Assembly (NCBI RefSeq): GCF_028010285.1
Contig: NZ_CP116304.1
Span: forward strand, 385,501 to 449,500
DNA: 64,000 nt
From: Pseudomonas sp. Q1-7
GTDB lineage: Bacteria > Pseudomonadota > Gammaproteobacteria > Pseudomonadales > Pseudomonadaceae
Direction: 5' to 3'
In this document: one piece after another, positions 10,160-18,987 of the stretch
How the letters are laid out: each line of letters opens with the position of its first letter
Numbering within the stretch: position 1 is the stretch's first letter
Translations under genes and position numbers: made by a program
Notes under the pieces: model-generated
The model's database searches: none
What the model was told of the DNA's origin: nothing
What the model saw: only the letters and a program-made list of their open reading frames with translations

Positions 10160-10753
10160 TCAAGCCGCCTGCTTGGCCAGTTGTTGATCAAGGAATTCGT
10201 AGGCGAGCCGGCGTGCCTGCTCGGTATCGAAGGTTTCGCCGGACAGCGCACCGCGCAGCCAGAGGCCGTCGATCAGGGCGGCCAGGCCGCGGGCGGCGCT
10301 GCGGGCGCTTTGTGCATCGAGCTCGCGGCTGAACTGCCAGCAGAGGTTCGAGTAGAGGCGCAGGTCGTTGATGCGCTGCAAACGGCGCAGGGCCGGCTGG
10401 TGCATGCTGCTGGCCCAGAACGCCAGCCAGGTCTTCATGGCCGGACCGTTGACCTGGGACTCGTCGAAGTTGCCGTCGATGATGGAGCGGATGTAGCCGC
10501 GTGCGCTGTCGTCGCGCATGGCTGCGCGGCGCCTGCGCACCGCCGCCTGCAGGTCGTTCATGAGGAAACGCATGGCGGCTTCCAGCAGCCCGTTCTTGTC
10601 CTGGAAGTAGTGGCTGATGATGCCGTTGGAAACCCCGGCGAGCTTCGCGATGTAGGAAATGCTGGCGTCGCCCATGCCGACCTGGTCCACCGCCTCGAGG
10701 GTGGCGTGGATCAGTTGGGTCCGCCGCAGGGGCTGCATTCCAATCTTGGGCAT
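10160..10753 (-). CDS. betI: Choline-responsive TetR-type repressor BetI
   Basis: 197 residues. The N-terminal TetR HTH is [10 protein letters not shown]...[20 protein letters not shown]; the C-terminal domain is typical of BetI. BetI represses bet genes and is released by choline. It heads the betIBA operon and is divergent from betT, with a palindromic operator at 10811-10826. A second copy at 12688-13281 has the same length and an identical recognition-helix stretch ([11 protein letters not shown]), with about 75% overall identity by hand count. This copy is taken as the canonical BetI because of its operon position. Confidence 0.95.
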   Translation of the reverse strand: MPKIGMQPLRRTQLIHATLEAVDQVGMGDASISYIAKLAGVSNGIISHYFQDKNGLLEAAMRFLMNDLQAAVRRRRAAMRDDSARGYIRSIIDGNFDESQVNGPAMKTWLAFWASSMHQPALRRLQRINDLRLYSNLCWQFSRELDAQSARSAARGLAALIDGLWLRGALSGETFDTEQARRLAYEFLDQQLAKQAA

Positions 10754-10810
10754 GGGTTTCCTCCTTTTCCGGGGGCATTCCGGACGGGTTGAAATCCAGC
10801 CTACTTTAAT

Positions 10811-10826
10811 TTGATTGATCGTTCAA
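10811..10826. promoter_or_regulatory. BetI-type operator between betI and betT
   Basis: TTGATTGATCGTTCAA is an imperfect palindrome (12 of 16 positions symmetric) 58 bp upstream of betI and 160 bp upstream of betT. It resembles the BetI sites known in other bacteria, which contain TTGAACG and CAAT-type arms. Related copies occur at 13336 and 20952. Confidence 0.75.
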
Positions 10827-10985
10827 ACAACAAAGAATAAGCTGCGCACCATGAAGCGGGATGCGGCAGTTCGCCGCACCCGTTCCAGGGCCTTCGGCCG
10901 GCGCTGCCACTCGTCGCCGACCGGGGGTGCGGGACTGTCGTTGCGCCGCACAGGCGCCTGCTTTCACTGCCCAGGGAATTTCCCA

Positions 10986-12584
10986 ATGAGTAAAGCTCCA
11001 ACAACAATCAAACCTGAGAAGGTGCGCCTGAATCCGGTGGTGTTCTTCGGATCCACTGCGCTCATCCTGCTTCTCACGGTTGCCTTGATCGCGTTCCCGG
11101 AAGAGGCCGGCAGCGTGCTCGGCGAGGCCCAGGCCTGGCTGTCGCGCAGTTTCGGCTGGTACTACATGCTGGCCATCGGCGCCTACCTGTTCTTCGTCCT
11201 CTACGTCGCCTTCTCGCGCTTTGGCCACCTGCGACTGGGGCCGGACGACAGCAAGCCGGATTTCAGCTACGGCGCCTGGGCCGGCATGCTGTTCTCCTCG
11301 GGTATCGGCATCTCGCTGCTCTATTTCGCGGCCTCCGAACCCATCGACCACCTGTTCAACCCGCCGGAAGGCGAGCCGGGCAGCCAGCAGGCCGCGCGCC
11401 AGGCGCTGCAGCTGACCTTCCTCCACTGGGGCGTGCATGGCTGGGCCATCTATGCGCTGGTGGGCCTGGCGGTGGGCTACTTCGCCTACCGTCACAACAA
11501 GCCGTTGGCGTTGCGTTCGGCGCTTTATCCGCTGTTCGGCGAGCGCCTGATGAAGGGCTCGGTGGGCAACGCGGTGGATTGTTTCGGCATCTTCGTGACC
11601 CTGCTGGGCCTGGTGACCAACTTGGGCATCGGTTCGCTGCAGGTCTCCTCGGGCCTGGAATACCTCTTCGGCCTGCCCCATAGCCAGGGCGCGCTACTGG
11701 CGGTGATCCTGGTGATGAGCGCGGTGGCTACCCTGGCCGCGGTGTCCGGCATCGAGAAGGGCATCCGCCGTCTGTCCAACCTGAACATCATCCTGTTCAG
11801 CGGCCTGCTGGTGTTCGTGCTGCTGGCCGGCGAAACCCTGCACCTGCTCAACGGTTTCGTGCAGAACCTGGGCGACTACCTCAACGGCCTGGTGCTGAAG
11901 ACCTTCGACCTCTACGTGTACACCGGCCAGTCCGGCAAGAGCGAAGAATGGATGGGCCTGTGGACCCTGTTCTATTGGGCCTGGTGGATTTCCTGGGCGC
12001 CCTTCGTCGGCATGTTCGTGGCGCGTATTTCCCGTGGCCGCACCGTGCGCGAGCTGGTCAGCGGCGTGCTGCTGATCCCGCTGGGCTTCACCCTGGCCTG
12101 GCTCTCGGTGTTCGGCAACAGCGCCCTGGACCTGGTCATGAACCAGAACGCCGCGGACCTGGGCAAGGCGGCGCTGGAACAGCCGGCGATGTCCATCTAC
12201 CTGCTGCTGGAACATTACCCCTGGGCCAAGGCGGTGATCGGCCTGTCGATCTGCGTCGGCTTCGTACTCTTCCTCACCCCGGCCGACTCCGGTTCGGTGA
12301 TGCTGGCCAACCTGTCCCGCGAGGAAGGCGACCTGGACGAGGACGCGCCCAACTGGCTGCGGATCTTCTGGTCCGTGGTGGTGACCCTGGCGACCATCGG
12401 CCTGCTCTTCGCCGGCAACTTCACCGCCATGCAGACGGTGGTGGTGCTGGCCGGCCTGCCGTTCTCGGTGGTGCTGCTGCTCTACATGTTCGCTCTGCTG
12501 AAAGCCATGAAGGCCGACCTGGCGGCGCAGCAGTCGGCGCCGGCGGCGACCCAGGTGGTCGAACTGCGAGGCGAGGCGGCCTGA
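10986..12584 (+). CDS. betT: BCCT-family choline transporter, short form
   Basis: About 532 residues starting MSKAPTTIKPEKVRLNPVVFF; the upstream open frame to 10815 lacks hydrophobic or family sequence. About twelve transmembrane helices are apparent, with BCCT signatures GAWAGMLFSSGIGISLLYF, LTFLHWGVHGWAIYAL and the Trp-rich WTLFYWAWWISWAPFVG that forms the trimethylammonium box. It ends shortly after the last helix, so it lacks the long cytoplasmic C-terminal domain that regulates E. coli BetT osmotically. Divergence from betI and the shared operator support choline as substrate; a betaine-carrying BCCT is the main alternative. Confidence 0.88.
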   Translation: MSKAPTTIKPEKVRLNPVVFFGSTALILLLTVALIAFPEEAGSVLGEAQAWLSRSFGWYYMLAIGAYLFFVLYVAFSRFGHLRLGPDDSKPDFSYGAWAGMLFSSGIGISLLYFAASEPIDHLFNPPEGEPGSQQAARQALQLTFLHWGVHGWAIYALVGLAVGYFAYRHNKPLALRSALYPLFGERLMKGSVGNAVDCFGIFVTLLGLVTNLGIGSLQVSSGLEYLFGLPHSQGALLAVILVMSAVATLAAVSGIEKGIRRLSNLNIILFSGLLVFVLLAGETLHLLNGFVQNLGDYLNGLVLKTFDLYVYTGQSGKSEEWMGLWTLFYWAWWISWAPFVGMFVARISRGRTVRELVSGVLLIPLGFTLAWLSVFGNSALDLVMNQNAADLGKAALEQPAMSIYLLLEHYPWAKAVIGLSICVGFVLFLTPADSGSVMLANLSREEGDLDEDAPNWLRIFWSVVVTLATIGLLFAGNFTAMQTVVVLAGLPFSVVLLLYMFALLKAMKADLAAQQSAPAATQVVELRGEAA

Positions 12585-12608
12585 CGCGACCCTTGGCTGC
12601 AATGAAGA

Positions 12609-12635
12609 AGCCCGGTCCCAGGACCGGGCTTTTTC
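12609..12635 (+). terminator. Intrinsic terminator of betT
   Basis: Perfect hairpin AGCCCGGTCC-CA-GGACCGGGCT followed by TTTTCTTT, 24 bp after the betT stop. Confidence 0.93.
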
Positions 12636-12637
12636 TT

Positions 12638-12677
12638 TGTGGGAGCGAATTCATTCGCGAATGAACTCGCTCCCACA
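12638..12677. repeat. REP palindrome between betT and the second betI
   Basis: A 40-bp inverted repeat with 20-bp arms differing at one position (TGTGGGAGCGAATTCATTCG and its partner). It starts a few bases after the betT terminator and ends 10 bp before the convergent betI-like stop codon. Confidence 0.93.
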
Positions 12678-12687
12678 GCAGAGGGGA

Positions 12688-13281
12688 TCAGGCCTCGGCC
12701 TTCGCCAACTGCTGGTCCAGGTAGTCGTAGGCGAGTTGCAGCGCCTGCCCGACGTTGAACGCATCGCCCGACAGCGCGCCGCGCAGCCACAGGCCGTCGA
12801 TCAGCGCGGCCAGGCCGCGGGCGGCGGAGCGCGCCTGGTGCCGGGGCAGGGTCCGGCGCAGCTCGCAGCAGAGGTTGGAGTAGAGCCGGTGGTCGTTGAT
12901 CCGCTGCAGGCGGCGCAGCGACGGCTGGTGCATGCTGGCGGCCCAGAAGGCCAGCCAGGTCTTCATGGCCGGGCCGTTGACCTGGCTGTCGTCGAAGTTG
13001 CCGGCGACGATGGCCCGCAGGTGCTCGCGCGGCGAGTCGTCGCGCAGGGCGGCGCGGCGCTGGCGCACGGCTGAGCTGAGCGCCCCCATCAGATGGCGCA
13101 TGGTGGCTTCCAGCAGACCGTTCTTGTCCCGGAAGTAGTGGCTGATGATGCCGTTGGAAACGCCGGCGATGCGGGCGATATAGGCAATGCTGGCATCGGC
13201 CAGGCCCACCTGGTCGACGGCTTCGAGGGTGGCCTGGATCAACTGCGAGCGGCGGATCGGCTGCATTCCGACCTTGGGCAT
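12688..13281 (-). CDS. Second BetI-like TetR repressor (betI paralogue)
   Basis: 197 residues, gap-free alignable with BetI at 10160-10753 (about 148 of 197 identical by hand count). The recognition-helix stretch [11 protein letters not shown] is identical, so it should recognise the same operator type. Differences cluster in the C-terminal ligand/dimer half ([11 protein letters not shown] instead of [11 protein letters not shown]), so the effector could differ. It is not in an operon with choline enzymes: it stands alone between betT (convergent) and the cbc operon, with a BetI-type operator 55 bp upstream. This looks like a gene duplication with retained DNA specificity. Confidence 0.9.
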   Translation of the reverse strand: MPKVGMQPIRRSQLIQATLEAVDQVGLADASIAYIARIAGVSNGIISHYFRDKNGLLEATMRHLMGALSSAVRQRRAALRDDSPREHLRAIVAGNFDDSQVNGPAMKTWLAFWAASMHQPSLRRLQRINDHRLYSNLCCELRRTLPRHQARSAARGLAALIDGLWLRGALSGDAFNVGQALQLAYDYLDQQLAKAEA

Positions 13282-13335
13282 CGGATATTTCCACCATTTT
13301 GTGTGGGAATCGGGAGCGCGCAGTCTAGGGGGAAA

Positions 13336-13351
13336 TTGATTGATCGATCAA
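13336..13351. promoter_or_regulatory. BetI-type operator upstream of the betI paralogue
   Basis: TTGATTGATCGATCAA contains the perfect 14-bp palindrome ATTGATCGATCAAT when read two bases to the right (13339-13352). It differs from the betI/betT operator at one position. Its position 55-70 bp upstream of the start suggests autorepression and/or cross-repression by BetI. Confidence 0.7.
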
Positions 13352-13383
13352 TTGATGGGGTTTATCGGGGCGGCGAGGCTCCA

Positions 13384-13481
13384 GCTGTAGGAGCGATTTC
13401 AATCGCGAAAGGGACGCTCAGCGACCCCAGCCTTTCCGGGGCAGGCCTGCGGCCTGCATCGCGATTGAAATCGCTCCCACA
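13384..13481. repeat. Paired inverted REPs (BIME)
   Basis: The arms GGAGCGATTTCAATCGCGA (13390-13408) and TCGCGATTGAAATCGCTCC (13459-13477) are perfect reverse complements enclosing a GC-rich spacer with the palindromic CAGGCCTGCGGCCTGC. It belongs to the REP subtype with a GATTTCAATCGC core. Confidence 0.9.
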
Positions 13482-13483
13482 AA

Positions 13484-13522
13484 AAGCAGAACGCCCCCGC
13501 GGGCGGTGGCCGGCGGGGGCGT
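13484..13522 (-). terminator. Intrinsic terminator of the cbc operon
   Basis: On the minus strand the perfect 10-bp arms ACGCCCCCGC/GCGGGGGCGT (13491-13500 and 13513-13522) are followed by TCTGCTTTTT. It begins 19 bp after the stop of the last binding-protein gene. Confidence 0.85.
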
Positions 13523-13540
13523 CGGGGGCGAGGTGGCTGG

Positions 13541-14398
13541 TTACTTCAACCACTCCTCCACGCGCTGCGGGTTCTTGGTGATCCAGTCCTTGGCGGCCGC
13601 TTCCGGCTTGGCGCCTTCGCGGATGGCCAGCATCACCGAGCCCACTTCTTCGCCGCTCCAGGAGAATTTCTTCAGGAAGGCGGTGGCGTCGGCGGCCTTG
13701 GCTTCCAGGCCCGGATTGACCACGGTGTCGACGTGCTCGTCATCGCCGTAGACCTTTTTCGGGTCTTCCAGGAAGCGCAGCTTCCACTTGGCGAACATCC
13801 AGTGGGGAATCCAGCCGGTGACCACGATGGGTTTCTGGGCCTTCTCGGCGCGGGTGAGGGCGGTGGCCATGGCCGGGCCGGAGCTGGGCATCAGCTTGAT
13901 GTCCAGGTTGTACTGCTTGATGGCGTCCTCGGTGCGGCGCATCACGCCGGCGCCGGCATCGATACCGGTGATCTTGCCGTCGAAGTCGGCCTTGTAGGTG
14001 TTCAGGTCCTCGATGGATTTGGCTTTCACATAGTCGGGCACGATCAGGCCGATCTTGGCGCCCTCGTAGTTGGAGCCGAGCACCACCACCTTGTCCTTGA
14101 GCTTGGCGTAGTACTCGCCGTGGGTGGCCGGCAGCCAGGCGGAGAGGGTGGCGTCCAGGTCGCCGCGGGCCACGCCCTGCCACATGATGGCCGGCTCGAC
14201 GGGCTTCAGCTCGACGTCGTAGCCGAGCTTCTCCTTGAGGATCTCTCCCGCCACGTAGGTGGCGGCGACGCTGTCGTCCCAACCGTTCACATAGCCGATC
14301 TTCAGGGTCGGTTTGTCGGCGGCCTGGACCATGCCCACGCCGAGGGCAAGGGTGGCGACACCGAGGGTCTTGAGACAAAGGGATTTCAACTTGCGCAT
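13541..14398 (-). CDS. Glycine betaine/choline-type ABC binding protein at the end of the cbc operon
   Basis: 285 residues with a signal peptide ending ...GVGMVQAA/DKPTLKIG and an OpuAC/ProX-type binding fold (GYVNGWDDSVAATYVAGEIL, ATLSAWLPATHGEYYAKLKDK, GWIPHWMFAKWKLRFLEDP). It is a different subfamily from CbcX and its relatives, which begin with a Cys-containing RFAEIGW-type strand. It follows cbcX by 149 bp on the same strand and precedes the terminator, so it is probably an extra periplasmic receptor feeding CbcWV. Glycine betaine is the best guess for the ligand. BetX-like orphan binding proteins are known in P. aeruginosa, but there they are encoded elsewhere. Confidence 0.85.
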   Translation of the reverse strand: MRKLKSLCLKTLGVATLALGVGMVQAADKPTLKIGYVNGWDDSVAATYVAGEILKEKLGYDVELKPVEPAIMWQGVARGDLDATLSAWLPATHGEYYAKLKDKVVVLGSNYEGAKIGLIVPDYVKAKSIEDLNTYKADFDGKITGIDAGAGVMRRTEDAIKQYNLDIKLMPSSGPAMATALTRAEKAQKPIVVTGWIPHWMFAKWKLRFLEDPKKVYGDDEHVDTVVNPGLEAKAADATAFLKKFSWSGEEVGSVMLAIREGAKPEAAAKDWITKNPQRVEEWLK

Positions 14399-14547
14399 AC
14401 GTATTGCTCCATCAGGTGGGATTGGCAGCTAACTACGTGGTCGATCACCCGTTCTGAGGCGGGTGTCGCGACTGTGCCGCTCGCGGCCCGTCACCGGGCC
14501 ACGATTGGCGAATTGCAAGGGAACAGGCCCCGCGAGGGGGCCTGAAA

Positions 14548-15492
14548 TTACAGGCCGATGTGTTTTTTCACGGCGGCGGCGCCGTCCTGGCCATCGAAGG
14601 TGGTGACGCCGGCGAGCCACTTGTCCAGCGCGGCCGGGTTGGCCTTGAGCCAGTTGGCGGCAACCTTCACCGGGTCTTCCTTCTCGAGGATCTTCTCCAT
14701 CAGCTGGCTTTCCATCTGCACGTTGAATTGCAGATTGTTCAGCAGCTTGCCGACGTTCGCGCAGCGTTGCTCGTAGTCCGGCGGTACCACGGTGTAGACC
14801 TTGGCGGCGCCGTAGTCCGGGCCGAACACATCGTCACCGCCGGCGAGGTAGGTGAGGTCGAACTGGGTATTCATCGGGTGCGGTGCCCAGCCGAGGAACA
14901 CCACCGGCTCCTTCTTCTTCACCGCGCGCTGCACCTGCACCAACATGCCCGCTTCGGAAGACTCGACCATACGGAACTCGCCCAGACCGAACTGGTCGCC
15001 CTTGATCATCTTGTCGATCAGCAGGTTGCCGTCGTTGCCGGGCTCGATGCCGTAGATCTTGCCGCCCAGCTGCTCCTTGAACTTGGCGATGTCCTGGAAG
15101 CTCTTCAGCCCGGCGTCAGCCGCGTAGGTGGGGACCGCCAGGGTGTACTTGGCGCCTTCCAGGTTGGGGGTCGGCAGTACCTTCACGCCATTGTCCTTGG
15201 TGAAGGGTTCGATCACCGCGTCCATGGACGGTGCCCAGTAGCCGAGGAAGACGTCGATCTGCTTGTTCTTCACGCCGGTGAAGGCGATGGGCACGGAGGC
15301 CATGATCTTGCGCGGGGTGTAACCCAGCCCCTCGGTCAGCACCATGGCCACGCCCGTAGTGGCGGCAATGTCGGCCCAGCCGATCTCGGCGAAGCGGACC
15401 TGCTTGCAGCTCTGCGGTTCCTGGGCCCAGGCACCCTGGGCCAGCGCGCAGGCCAGCAGGCCCAGTGCCGCCACTTTTTTCATTCTTTTCAT
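14548..15492 (-). CDS. cbcX: Choline ABC transporter, periplasmic choline-binding protein
   Basis: 314 residues. Signal peptide MKRMKKVAALGLLACALAQG..., then the choline-binding ChoX-type fold: [62 protein letters not shown]. The aromatic-rich W/Y positions suit trimethylammonium binding. GGGAG lies 6 nt before the ATG. It is third in cbcV-cbcW-cbcX, the permease being 36 bp upstream. In P. aeruginosa CbcVW is a core transporter shared by several binding proteins. Confidence 0.93.
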   Translation of the reverse strand: MKRMKKVAALGLLACALAQGAWAQEPQSCKQVRFAEIGWADIAATTGVAMVLTEGLGYTPRKIMASVPIAFTGVKNKQIDVFLGYWAPSMDAVIEPFTKDNGVKVLPTPNLEGAKYTLAVPTYAADAGLKSFQDIAKFKEQLGGKIYGIEPGNDGNLLIDKMIKGDQFGLGEFRMVESSEAGMLVQVQRAVKKKEPVVFLGWAPHPMNTQFDLTYLAGGDDVFGPDYGAAKVYTVVPPDYEQRCANVGKLLNNLQFNVQMESQLMEKILEKEDPVKVAANWLKANPAALDKWLAGVTTFDGQDGAAAVKKHIGL

Positions 15493-15528
15493 TCGCGACT
15501 CCCTGAACGTTGAAAGATGAAGCGTCGG

Positions 15529-16416
15529 TTATTGCACTTGCTGCCGCTGCAGCTTGGCGCTCAGCCAGCCGAAGGCCTTGCTGCGCGTCGAGGTTTGAGG
15601 CGTCCCGAAGCTTTCGGTGATGCGGTCGAGGATGATCGCCAGCAGAACCACGGCCATGCCGCTCTCGAAGCCCAGGCCGATATCCAGGCGCTGGATACTG
15701 GCGAGCACGTCGTTACCCAGGCCGCCGGCGCCGACCATCGAAGCGATGATCACCATGGACAGCGCCATCATGATGGTCTGGTTAACGCCGGCCATGATCG
15801 ACGGCATGGCGTTCGGCAGCTGCACTTTGTATAGCAGCTGCCAGCTGGTGCAGCCGAAGGATTGGCCGGCTTCGACGATTTCCTTGTTCACCTGGCGGAT
15901 ACCGAGGCTGGTCAGGCGCACTGCCGGCGGCATGGCGAAGATCACCGTGGCGATGATGCCGGGCACGCGGCCGAGGCCGAAGAGCATGGCTGCCGGGATC
16001 AGGTAGACGAACGCCGGCATGGTCTGCATGAAGTCCAGGATCGGCCGGATGACGACCGCGACCCGTTCGCTCCTGGCGGCCCAGATGCCCAGCGGAATAC
16101 CCAGCAGCAGGCTGATCAGGGTGGACGAGAAGGTCAGGCCAAGGGTGACCACCGTCTGTTCCCAGAAGCCGGTCAGCACGATCAGGATCAGCGAGGCGGC
16201 GGTGAAGGCGGCGAACTTGGCGCCGATGCGCCAGAAGCCCAGGCCCACGAAGATGGCGATGATCGCCCAGGCCGGCGGCCAGAGCAGGAAGCGTTCGATC
16301 AGCTCGGAGAAGCCGCTGACCACGTTGCCGACGCTTTCGAAGGCGCCGCTGTAGTTCTCCAGAAGATGCTGGACGACATCATTCACCCAGCTGCCCAGAT
16401 CCAGTTTTTCGCTCAT
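15529..16416 (-). CDS. cbcW: Choline ABC transporter, permease
   Basis: 295 residues from MSEKLDLGSWVNDV. Five to six transmembrane helices and the EAA-loop region (RLTSLGIRQVNKEIVEAGQSFGC) identify a binding-protein-dependent permease of the ProW/OpuAB type. GGGGAG lies 7 nt upstream of this ATG. An ATG at 16422 overlaps the cbcV stop as ATGA and would add two residues. Either way it is translationally coupled to cbcV. Confidence 0.93.
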   Translation of the reverse strand: MSEKLDLGSWVNDVVQHLLENYSGAFESVGNVVSGFSELIERFLLWPPAWAIIAIFVGLGFWRIGAKFAAFTAASLILIVLTGFWEQTVVTLGLTFSSTLISLLLGIPLGIWAARSERVAVVIRPILDFMQTMPAFVYLIPAAMLFGLGRVPGIIATVIFAMPPAVRLTSLGIRQVNKEIVEAGQSFGCTSWQLLYKVQLPNAMPSIMAGVNQTIMMALSMVIIASMVGAGGLGNDVLASIQRLDIGLGFESGMAVVLLAIILDRITESFGTPQTSTRSKAFGWLSAKLQRQQVQ

Positions 16417-16418
16417 CG

Positions 16419-17615
16419 TCATTCTCCCCGCAGGCGGCTCAGCAGGCGGCCTTTGCTGATCGCGCCGCTATAGCGGCCACTCTGGTCGACCACCGGGATC
16501 GGCCCCTCGTTGATCACCAGACGCTGGATGACGCTGTCCAGAGGCAGGTCTTCCGGCACCGGATCGATGTGCTTGAGCAGGCCCTGCTCCAGGTCCAGGG
16601 TCCGGCCGCCTTCTACCAGCAGGGCGATCTTTTCCAGGCTGATGGAGCCGCGGAAGTTGTTCTTCTCGTCGACGATGAAGGCGTAGTGCTTGTCCATGGC
16701 CTGCAGCTTCTGGCAGACGGTCTGGGCATCCGGCGCCTTGCCGTTGTGCACGAACAGCGGAACGCTGTCGGACTTGAGCTGGCCGGCGGTGAGGTAGCGG
16801 CTGGTGTCGACGGTGTTGAAGAAGTTGCGCACGTAGTCGTTGGCCGGGTTCTCGATGATCTCCTGGGGCGTGCCCACCTGGATCAGCTTGCCGCCTTCCA
16901 TGATGCCGATGCGCGAACCGATGCGCATGGCTTCCTCGATATCGTGGGACACGAAAATGATGGTGCGGCTGTGCTTCTTCTGCAGGTCCAGCAGTACGTC
17001 CTGCATCTCGCGGCGCTTGAGCGGGTCGAGGGCGGAGAAGGCCTCGTCCATGATGATCATCGAGGGGTCGACGGCCAGGGCGCGGGCCAGGCCGACACGC
17101 TGCTGCATGCCGCCCGAGAGTTCGTGGGGATATTTGTGGGCGAAGCTGGCCAGGCCGACCTGCTCCAGCACTTCCATGGCGCGTTGCTCGCGTTCCTTCC
17201 GACTCTTGCCGGCCACTTCCAGGCCGAAGGCAGCGTTGTCCAGCACACTGCGTGAAGGCATCAGGGCGAAGGACTGGAACACCATGCTCATGTCGCGGCG
17301 GCGCAGGTCGATCAGTTGCGACTTGGGCAACTTGGCGACGTTCTGGCCGTCGATGAAGACATCGCCAGCGGTGGGCTCGATCAGTCGGTTGATCAAGCGG
17401 ATCAGGGTCGACTTGCCCGACCCGGACAGGCCCATCAGCACGAAGATCTCGCCTTCGTTGACGCTGAAGGACACGTCGCTGACGCCGATCACTGCGCCTT
17501 TTTCAGCCAGGATCTTTTCCTTGCTCCAGCCTTGCTTGAGTAAATCGATTGCTTCTTGTGGTTGTTGCCCGAAAACCTTGTAGAGGTTTTGAACCACGAT
17601 CTTTCCAGACTGCAT
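16419..17615 (-). CDS. cbcV: Choline ABC transporter, ATPase with CBS domains
   Basis: 398 residues. Walker A GLSGSGKSTLIR (about 68-79), Q-loop, signature LSGGMQQRVGLARAL, Walker B MIIMDEAFSALDP and H-loop FVSHD are all present. After about residue 275 come two CBS repeats, as in ProV/OpuAA, which sense ionic strength in relatives. AAGGGGA lies 8 nt before the ATG. It is first in the cbcVWX-binding protein operon, with its own 415-bp upstream region carrying a candidate GbdR site. Confidence 0.94.
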   Translation of the reverse strand: MQSGKIVVQNLYKVFGQQPQEAIDLLKQGWSKEKILAEKGAVIGVSDVSFSVNEGEIFVLMGLSGSGKSTLIRLINRLIEPTAGDVFIDGQNVAKLPKSQLIDLRRRDMSMVFQSFALMPSRSVLDNAAFGLEVAGKSRKEREQRAMEVLEQVGLASFAHKYPHELSGGMQQRVGLARALAVDPSMIIMDEAFSALDPLKRREMQDVLLDLQKKHSRTIIFVSHDIEEAMRIGSRIGIMEGGKLIQVGTPQEIIENPANDYVRNFFNTVDTSRYLTAGQLKSDSVPLFVHNGKAPDAQTVCQKLQAMDKHYAFIVDEKNNFRGSISLEKIALLVEGGRTLDLEQGLLKHIDPVPEDLPLDSVIQRLVINEGPIPVVDQSGRYSGAISKGRLLSRLRGE

Positions 17616-18030
17616 GGGATAGTTCCCCTTCAGTAGACATCCAGGTCAGCTACACGGAGCCAGAACCGGCGCTCGACGACGCACAGCCTGGTGATGCCGA
17701 CTGTCTTGCCTGTGTGGATAACAATGTTTCGAGAACCTGACAGCCCTCTGGCAGTGTTACGAAACCCATTCCCTGGGCGGGTTCAGCACCTCGGCCAGAG
17801 GTGCGCGTACTTCCGAAATTTCTTATTAGGCCGACCTCTGCTCGGGGGGAGGTCGCCGCTTCTGTTCTTCGGTCCGCAGCGGAGTGCTCGCGGTCTGTCG
17901 GCCCACGGGAGCCGACAGCGACGAAATCGGGTGTCTCAACGATAAAGCCTTGAGGCCTTGGCAATTGTCGGTTTACGACGTTCATATGTTGGGCGACGAC
18001 ATGGCGTATGGATATCGCGGATGCACCGTT
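17616..18030. promoter_or_regulatory. cbcV upstream region with candidate GbdR-type site
   Basis: 415 bp without a gene. On the minus strand ATCGT (17939-17943) and GTCGC (17918-17922) form a direct repeat with 21-bp spacing, the same arrangement seen upstream of other betaine genes. An inverted repeat CTGTCGGC/GCCGACAG lies at 17895-17902 and 17911-17918. A single perfect DnaA-box-like TGTGGATAA is at 17713-17721. The long distance (about 280 bp) from the site to the cbcV start is unusual for a direct activator site. Confidence 0.45.
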
Positions 18031-18987
18031 TCACGGCGATTTGGCCGGGACCAGGGTCGCCGGCAGCGGGCCGCCGTCGCGCGCGGTAACGCCGCGCAGC
18101 CAGGCGGTGAGGGTGTCGGGATTGGCTTTCAGCCAGGCCTTGGCCTCGCGTCGGCGGTTGGTGCTCTGATTAAGTATGGCCTCCATCAGATGGTTCTCCA
18201 TGGCCAGGCTGAATTTGAGGTTCTGCAGCAGTCGCCCGAGGTTCGGACACTCCTGGACCAACCCCTTGCGTACGTTGGTGTAGACGCTGGCGCCACCGTA
18301 GTCCGGGCCGAACCAGTCGTTGCCGCCGGCGAGGTAGTGCATCTTCAACTGGTTGTTCATCGGGTGGGGTTCCCAGCCGAGGAATACCGCCCACTGGCCG
18401 AGATGCTCGGCACGCTTGACCTGGGCCAACATACCACTCTCACTGGATTCCACCAGTTGGAATTCGCCGAGGCCGAAGGCGTTGCCGTCGATCATCTTGC
18501 GGATCAGTTGGTTGCCGTCGTTGCCGGGCTCGATGCCGTAGACCTTGCTGCCCAGCTGTTCCCTGAACGTCGACAGGTCGGCGAAGCGCTTCACGCCGCC
18601 GTCCCAAGCCGCCTGGTTCACCGCCAGGCTGTACTTGGCCCCGGTGAGGTTGGCGCCCAGGGTTTCCACCGTGCCCTTCTCCAGGTAAGGGCGGATGTCC
18701 TGCTCCATGCTCGGCATCCAGTTGCCGAGGAACACATCGAGTTTGCCGTCTCCAAGGGCCTTGTAAGTGTCGGGCACCGACAGGCGCTTGACCTTGGTGA
18801 CGTAGCCGAGCTCGCTCAGCACATGGCGGGTGACGGCGGTTGTAACGGTGATGTCGCTCCAGCCGACGTCGGCGAAGTGCACGGTGGAGCAGCGTTCGGG
18901 GTCGGCGGCGGCCAGGGCCGGCTGGCTGGCTAGAGAGGACGCGGCCAGCAGCATGGCCGCCAGCAGAGCAGTGGTGGGTCGAGTCAT
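18031..18987 (-). CDS. Additional choline/betaine-type ABC binding protein
   Basis: 318 residues with a signal peptide ending ...ASQPALA/AADPERC, then the same fold as CbcX and CaiX (STVHFADVGWSDITVTTAVT, GKLDVFLGNWMPSMEQDI, SKVYGIEPGNDGNQLIRKM, VFLGWEPHPMNNQ). The binding-site Trp, Tyr and Asp positions of the choline binders appear kept. It is an orphan, divergent from sdaB and separated from cbcV by 415 bp. It is the third of four quaternary-amine binding proteins in the window. The Shine-Dalgarno is poor. The ligand could be choline, betaine or a related compound such as homocholine; sequence alone cannot decide. Confidence 0.85.
   Translation of the reverse strand: MTRPTTALLAAMLLAASSLASQPALAAADPERCSTVHFADVGWSDITVTTAVTRHVLSELGYVTKVKRLSVPDTYKALGDGKLDVFLGNWMPSMEQDIRPYLEKGTVETLGANLTGAKYSLAVNQAAWDGGVKRFADLSTFREQLGSKVYGIEPGNDGNQLIRKMIDGNAFGLGEFQLVESSESGMLAQVKRAEHLGQWAVFLGWEPHPMNNQLKMHYLAGGNDWFGPDYGGASVYTNVRKGLVQECPNLGRLLQNLKFSLAMENHLMEAILNQSTNRRREAKAWLKANPDTLTAWLRGVTARDGGPLPATLVPAKSP

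Noticed and set aside
6751-10332. 1193-aa open frame opposite betA and betB
   Set aside because: Antisense shadow; betA and betB on the other strand carry full catalytic motifs.
17713-17721. Perfect DnaA box TGTGGATAA in the cbcV leader
   Set aside because: A single isolated site with no neighbours; one perfect 9-mer is not enough to call a functional element.
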